This document shows, piece after piece, positions 10,401-17,700 of a DNA stretch of 64,000 nucleotides. How positions within the stretch are numbered: position 1 is the first letter of the stretch; the number at the start of each line of letters is the position of its first letter. Source of the stretch: Hippasteria phrygiana (lineage: Eukaryota; Echinodermata; Asteroidea; Valvatida; Goniasteridae); contig JAZGUH010000056.1 of NCBI GenBank assembly GCA_037893225.1, positions 930,001-994,000 on the forward strand, in the 5' to 3' direction. The notes beneath the pieces were generated by a model. The model did not search any database. It was given only the letters and a program-made list of their open reading frames with translations, and had not been told where the DNA came from. The translations under genes were made by a program, and so were the position numbers.

Positions 10401-13400
10401 TTTCTGTTTTTTAGGAAGTACCTCCTTTAGTTTTTTCCATAGCATAGATGAATTGCTTTTATTTTCTTCTATGGCTGATGTATAGTATTCGCTCTTCTTA
10501 GTGCGGATTGTATTAGTTACATTGTTCCGCAGCTTATTGTAAGAGTCCCAATCGATCTGTGAGCCTGAGCGTTTTGCGATTTTGTGTGCACGATCTCGCT
10601 GTCTCATAAGTTTAAGAATTTCGCAATCGAGCCAAGGTAAAGAGGCACCCCGAATACGTTTAGTTTAGATTGGCGCATGAAAGTTAATAATACTCATAAA
10701 TATGGAGTGCCATTTGCACCACGCTTCATCAACATCATAAGAGTCCAGTACATCTTGCCATGGTGCATTAAGGAGGTCGTCTTTAAATGCATCATTGTCT
10801 ATATTTGTAAGACATCGAAAATTTATTGAGCGACCTTTAATTTTTGGTGTTTTCCAACTATGTTGACCATAAACAAGATAATGGTCACTGATTAGGACTG
10901 GTAATACATCACATTCCTTTATTAGCTCTGGATGGGAGCTGAAAATGAGATCGATTATTGTTTGAGTGGACTCAGTGACACGTGTTGAGTCATGTATGAG
11001 TTGCGCCAATTGGAATATACCAAAACAAGAAGAAATAATTGGGTTTGAGTTCATACTATCATCGTCAACTGAAACATCATAATTAAAGTCCCAAGTTGCA
11101 ATAATTTCTTTACATTCACAGGAGGCCTTATTAATAATATCACTTAGTTTATCAATGAATTCAACAGAGCTTGAAGGTGGCCTATAAATAGAACTAATAA
11201 GCACAGGCTGTCTTTGTTTACACTTAATTTCAACCCATGTTACGTAACACCAGCAGTGTTGTAGTCGAGACCCCGAAGTCCGAGACCGAATCCAAGACCG
11301 AGACCTGATGGTCCGAGACCGAGACCGAGATCTGGAAGACCGAGACCTAATGGCCCTAGAGCGAGACCTCGAGACCTTGTATGTCATTTACATAAAAGAA
11401 AAAAACAATGTCCAGCTGTAGAAACGACCGCAATGGCTTTACGTGGTATAGAGTATACGCCGCTGATCGTAATACATGTACACGTAGTTCATGTATTTGA
11501 GCATGTCGTTCCCAACTTCCCATACATGAAGCTAATGCGCTACATGTACGTTTGGGCACGCGTACACGGCAAAGAAACGATGTTGTCATCATGTCATGTA
11601 CTGCATGTTTATAAATCTTTAGTCGAGTAGAGCGTACTGTAATCGATTCTGTAAACAAGAAGTTGTCATATACTGCACAATTATACATCTCGAGTTGAGT
11701 CGAGCGTGCTGTAATCAATTCTGCACATGTGCTGTTTGTATAAAATATTGGTGGTCTCGATACCGAGACCAGCAAAATACCGAGACCACGGGGTACCGAG
11801 ACTGAGACCACAGGGTACCGAGACCGAGACCAGGAAAAACTGGTCTCGAGACCTACAACACTGAACACCAGGTCAACCGCGCTGGCTAAAACAGGAAGCG
11901 TTTTAGCTAAAACCGTTCATCAGACATCGTTTTAAAAGATAAAACTGTTCTGGTTTTAGCTAAACCCTCCCTTCGAGGTGTATTAAATCACCGTTTTAGC
12001 GGCGAGATAAAACCGATTCGGTGCAACTGTAAAAGCGTTCAGACACCGTTTTAGCTAAAACTTTTAACCAAATCGAGTTCAACTAGACATCTGGTACAGT
12101 GTTTGTGGACAAACACAGGGCTGTTTTGTTTTTTTGTGTAAAATTGTGATTAAAATGAAATTTCAAAAATTTCAAATATCATAAAAAAAATTGACGATGA
12201 CGTCATCATGACATCATTTCAGATTTTGCATGCTAGTGACAGTATCTACCTACCCACCACTTTTCATGACGATCGGACCTATCCTTATATGTGTTTTAAA
12301 AAAGCACATTTTTGATGACGTCATCATGACATCACACATTTTTTTCCCTTTTAGTGCATATCTTTGAGACATACCAAAGCTATAACAAAAAGAATTTTGA
12401 AAATATCTTGTTTTGTTCGCTAGATATATTGAAAAGAATGTTACAAATTTTGAAAATTCAAAAATTCATAACAAATCACGTGATGACGTCATTATGACGT
12501 CACTTTGGATTTTGCATCCTAGTGACAGTATCTACCTACCCACCAATTTTCATGACGATCGGACCTATTCTTATATGTGTTTTACAAAAGCACATTTTTG
12601 ATGATGTCATCATGACATCACACATTTTTTTCCCTTTTAGTGCATATCTTTGAGACATACCAAAGCTATAACAAAAAGAATTTTGAAAATATCTTGTTTT
12701 GTTCGCTAGATATATTGAAAAGAATGTTACGATTTTCAAATTTTGAAAAATTCATAAAAAATCACGTGATGACGTCATCATGACGTCACTTTGGATTCAG
12801 CATCCTAGTGACAGTATCTACCTACCCACCAATTTTCATGACGATCGGACCTATCCTTATATGTGTTTTAAAAAAGCACATTTTTGATGATGTCATCATG
12901 ACATCACACAATTTTTACTTTTTATGGCATATCTTTGAGACATACCAAAGCTATAGCAAAAAGAATTTTGAAAATATCTTGTTTTGTTCGCTAGATATAT
13001 TGAAAAGAATGTTACGATTTTCAAAATTCAAAAATTCATAAAAAATCACGTGATGACGTCATCATGACCAAAAAGTTCGGCACACATTCTGAGCAGTTTG
13101 TCTAAGTGTCTGCCAAGTTTAAAGGCAATCGGGTGCACCAAAGTAGCCAAAGTGCCGGTTAGAAAGAAAACGTGCACAAATGCTATGGGCAAAAAGTCTG
13201 AAAAGGAAAAAAAAAAAAAAAAAAGAAAAAAAAAACTAGACATCTGGTGCAGTGTTTGTGGACAAACACAGGGCTGTTTTGTTTTTTGTGTGTAAAATTA
13301 TGTGATTTAAATGAAATTTCAAAAATGAAAAAAATCATAGAAAATTAGCCGATGACGTCATCATGACGTCACCATGACGTCACATACATTTTCATCTAAC

Positions 13401-14717
13401 ACATGCTGGCATAACTAAATACCACGTTTTAACTTAATGTGACTTGTACTTTTGTAGATATATGGTTTCCAAAAATGCCCCTTTAAGATGACGTCACGTG
13501 ACATGTGATGACGTCATCATGACCTAAAAGTTCGGCGCACATTCTGAGCAGTTGGTGTAAGTATCTGCCTACGACTTGTCTAACGACTTGAAAAAAAGAC
13601 TAGAGATCAACTCTTTATAGACAGCATGCCACATGAAAGCCATGGTTTCTGTCCTTCCCAGAATTCCTTTGTGTTATATTGAATTTGGTCACAATTTGTT
13701 AGATGCCTGTTATTTCTTAATACTTGAGTGAGCCACGATCACGAAATTGTTGAATTAGGTAGAGAAAAATTCAATGTATACATTTTTAATCGGACCGACC
13801 CTTACATGCGTAAAAAAAAAAAATTGATGACGTCATTATGACGTCACACAATTTTCGCCTTTTAGGGCATATCTTTGAGACATACCAAAAGCTGTATCAA
13901 AAAGAATTTTGAAAATCTCTTGTTTTGTTTGCGAGATATATTGAAAAGAATGTTACGATTTCAAAATTTCAAAAATTCATAACAAATCACGTGATGATGT
14001 CATCATGACGTCACTTTGGATTTTGCATCCTAATACCAGTATCTACCTACCCACCAATTTTCATGACGATCGGACCTATCCTTATATGTGTTTTAAAAAA
14101 GCACATTTTTGATGATGTCATCATGACGTCACACATTTTTGTTCCTTTTTAGGGCATATGTTTGAGACCTACCAAAGCTATAACAAAAAGAATTTTGAAA
14201 ATATCTTGTTTTGTTTGCCAGATATATTGAAAAGAATGTTACGATTTTCAAAATTTCAAAAATTCATAACAAATCACGTGATGACGTCATCATGACGTCA
14301 CTTTGGATTTTGCATCCTAGTGCCAGTATCTACCTACCCACCAATTTTCATGACGAACGGACCTATTCTTATATGTGTTTTAAAAAAGCACATTTTTGAT
14401 GATGTCATCATGACGTCACACACTTTTTCCTTTTTAGGGCATATCTTTGAGACCTACCAAAGCTGTAACAAAAAGAATTTTGAAAATATCTTGTTTTGTT
14501 CGCTAGATATATTGAAAAGAATTTTACGATTTTAAAATTTCAAAAATTCATAAAAAATCACGTGATGACGTCATTATGACCAAAAAGTTCGGCACACATT
14601 CTGAGCAGTTTGTCTAAGTGTCTGCCAAGTTTAAAGGCAATCGGGTGCACCAAAGTAGCCAAAGTGCCGGTAAGAAAGAAAACGTGCACAAATGCTATGG
14701 GAAAAAGTCTGAAAAGG

Positions 14718-14776
<59 letters not shown>

Positions 14777-17700
14777 ATCTTAACGAAAACAAGGGCTGTT
14801 TTGGAAAAGTTTCCAAAACAGCCAACTAGTGTTTTAAAACCCTCCTATACTTATAACTATCACAGCCTATCAAAATCTCTAAACACCAACTCTGACAGTT
14901 TGTGTGTGTTTCAATCTGAAATTTGATAGGTTTTGATCTGTACAGCAGCTGGGTCGATTTTGGCCCTGAGAACAGGAGGGTTAATTAAGGGAATTTAAAA
15001 CGGTGTCTATATACACAATCGCCATTTTGTTAACGTATAGGCCTACCGGTAATGAGATTTTTTGTAAACTTGCATGTCAGGCAAGTGCGTATGTATGCAC
15101 CGACTATGGAGGAACTTTTGTGTTCCTTCCTCTAGGCACCGACACAAACACAAATGTCACTGTGAGCTATCATAAAAGGCCCTATTTATTTGTTGCTCTA
15201 AGCAACAGAGCGAATTTACATGCCTACTAGCATTTTCTACACATCGAAACCGAAGGGGAGCTTTGGTGGGCGGAGACGCATCTCCTACACCTGATCAAAA
15301 TGGGAGAATGCACTTTTCAGTATCCATGTACAAACTGGATTTTACGGAATAGGAACTTCTTTGGAAATACAATGTATAAGCCTACCGGTATTTTAGAATC
15401 ATCATTGTCACACTTGTTTATGTTTTCCAGAGCCTGAAGGGATGTCATTTTGCACGCTCGTTCTCTGGTTCTTCTCCATCCTCTTAATTTCGATTACATT
15501 CCCGCTCACCATCTGGTTTTGTTTCAAGGTGAGTTTATTTCAGTTGACATCGATGAAACTCATTTCATTACGGACCCAGTAGGCTAAAAGCATGACAGGA
15601 AACATCAAAACAGTTCTATTCCCTTTCATGTTGTGCTTAAAACCCTCAAAGAGCGGGGTTGGAATTCGGGTTGTTTCAGATGGTTTTTTTTGTTTTTTGG
15701 TCAGTTTCGCATTACATTTATTTTGGTACTGAGCCTTTATGCCTTTTTTGGATGATGTCTCATACACATGTTCTATATATTAAATGTAAAAAAATCCGTT
15801 ACCCTTTGGCCGGTGTCATATGAATATCCGACTCCCATGAATATCCGACTTCTCTTTCCTATTATTGGTTAAACCCTCTCACGTGACCAGCCACTCTCCC
15901 AATAATCGATTCATCGATCACTGTATAGGGCATGTGCAATATACCATATTTCATGGTGATAAAATGTCACGCTACACCGGCACCTGAGCGGATAGAATCC
16001 CCCCACCCCCCCCCCCCCCCCCCCCCCCCCCCCGACTTGAGACGAGAAAAAAGCTCTTTCGTGCGGGGTTAAAGGCTGCAATATTACAAAATAAAAATGG
16101 CAGAAAAGGTGAAATATTTTCAAGTGATGGGATCATGTTTTTTTTAGTTCTTGCATGTTGTACCTTTCAATATGATTTCATTTTATCTACCAACTTACGA
16201 TATGAAGCAACTTTGACTTTAAATAACCCTTCCATGCTTTCACGTGACTTCTTGTCTCCACTGTCACCCGACATAACGATATCATTTAACAAATGTACTT
16301 TTTTTTTGAAAAGGGAATTTTTTGTAATGAAAAGCAAGAAAACGTTTGATGAATGGTTTCTTATAATAAACCCGTTGCCGTTATACCAAGTACTGGTACC
16401 GATGAATGATGCGATTACTTTTAATTTGAAAAGAGTGGCATTTTGAAGGGACACATTGCCTTGTAGCGCAGGTGCCCAATTGGGCTACCCAAAAAAAAGC
16501 ATTCGTCCTAACATTGCATGCTATGGTTAGAAAGATTATTAAAAGTACAATATAACACATACGACCAGCCCTTGAAAATGCCCTGTTTGTCTGAGAAAAA
16601 AAATTATTGTCGAAAATTATTTCCAGGACTAAAGTTTGGTTCAGAAAAGTCAGACCGTCGCAAAATTGGAAAATTCAGAGTGGTGCGTTTTGTCGTGTGG
16701 AGCGCTTTGGCTGCTTTTAATATGTACGCTGCATTATGTGCAGTAGCAGCCTGCATGATGTCCATGCTTCGTTTATTCCACATTTCTCCGTATAAGCATG
16801 GAGGAAGGAACACTTCCTCCATGGTATAAGTGTTACACATTATAGTAGATTTGTTTACACTCGGACCTTGGAAATAGGTTAGGTTACTAAACAATGGGAT
16901 GACATTCTGGGGATATATAAAGAGCAATTATGCGCCTTTAAAACCGGCACTATATCGAAAGGCTGCGCACGCCGCGCGGGTTGAACCTTAAAGGGACACA
17001 TTGCTTTGGATTTGGCGATTGGGCTATAAAAATTAAATGGATATGGTTGGGAAGCTTTTTTTAAAGTAGAATATAAAGATTCACATAACTATCCCTTCAA
17101 ATTGCGTGGTTTTTGTTTAATTTCGTGACAAATAGGGGTCCGCCATTTTGTAGAACTCCACAAAATGGCGGACCATGTTCACCAGTCGTATTTCCAGTCG
17201 CAGCTGGTTGAAGTACGTCTGGGCAATTATTATTGATCCATTTTGATGTACTGTGGCACGGCGCGCAGCACTGGCGATATGTGTCGCGAGGTAGAGAATG
17301 GTACCTGGCGATCATCTGATAGGTTTACAAGGCCACTGGCTGCGGCGCCAGCCTAAAGACACTTACAGCGTATTTTGCGCATTATTTAGACGGTGGTATT
17401 GACTACTGGAAACAAGTCTATGTTTTGCGGGTCAGATGTCAGGGGTCAGAGGCCAATTTTTTGTTTTGTAATCACTACTCACTAATTACAACACATTATA
17501 CGTATTTTTTGCATGAACAACTCTTATAAAAGATAAGGAACATTTCCAAACAGCAAAATTTCTTGACATTTGAAGGCAATGTGTCCCTTTAAGGGGCGCA
17601 TTCGAAACCCCGTTATCTGACTGAGGGCGAAACGAATTCGCCTGGGCAACAGCAAATGTCACAATGAAACATCTATTTTTGACGTCATAAAATTCACTTC

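Larger units (their letters stand above)
8581..11253 (-). mobile_element. Non-LTR retrotransposon (CR1/L2/Jockey group), 5'-truncated and mutated
   Basis: On the minus strand a truncated endonuclease domain is followed, in the same frame, by a reverse transcriptase and a 3' UTR. The copy ends in a (TAAA)n tail (8581-8606 in plus coordinates, TTTA repeats). The 5' part of the endonuclease is missing. A hAT-type MITE is inserted at the 5' edge at 11254. One in-frame stop and two in-frame internal deletions show that it is not active. Confidence 0.88.

Noticed and set aside
11254..11868. SR-type splicing protein suggested by RSRSRS runs
   Set aside because: The runs are GAGACC hexamers of a hAT-type MITE whose ends and target duplication are visible.
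12083..14829. Open frames reading NFHDDRTYSYMC in array A
   Set aside because: Product of translating the 288-bp subrepeat. Other copies of the subrepeat carry stops in that frame.
14618..14926. Lysine-rich 102-codon frame (and the Phe-rich frame on the other strand)
   Set aside because: It is translation of the A-rich tract at the end of unit A2.
15003..15230. 75-codon frame upstream of stomatin exon 2 as an alternative first exon
   Set aside because: It ends in a stop with no donor of the right phase, and its sequence does not resemble a stomatin N-terminus.
16135..16927. Open frames of about 100 codons on both strands in intron 2
   Set aside because: They overlap on opposite strands, have no recognisable similarity and lie within an intron next to transposon remains.
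16448..16991. Third copy of the TTAA-type element starting at AGGGACACATTGCC
   Set aside because: There is no TTAA on its left and no right end before the complete copy starts. It is at most a fragment.
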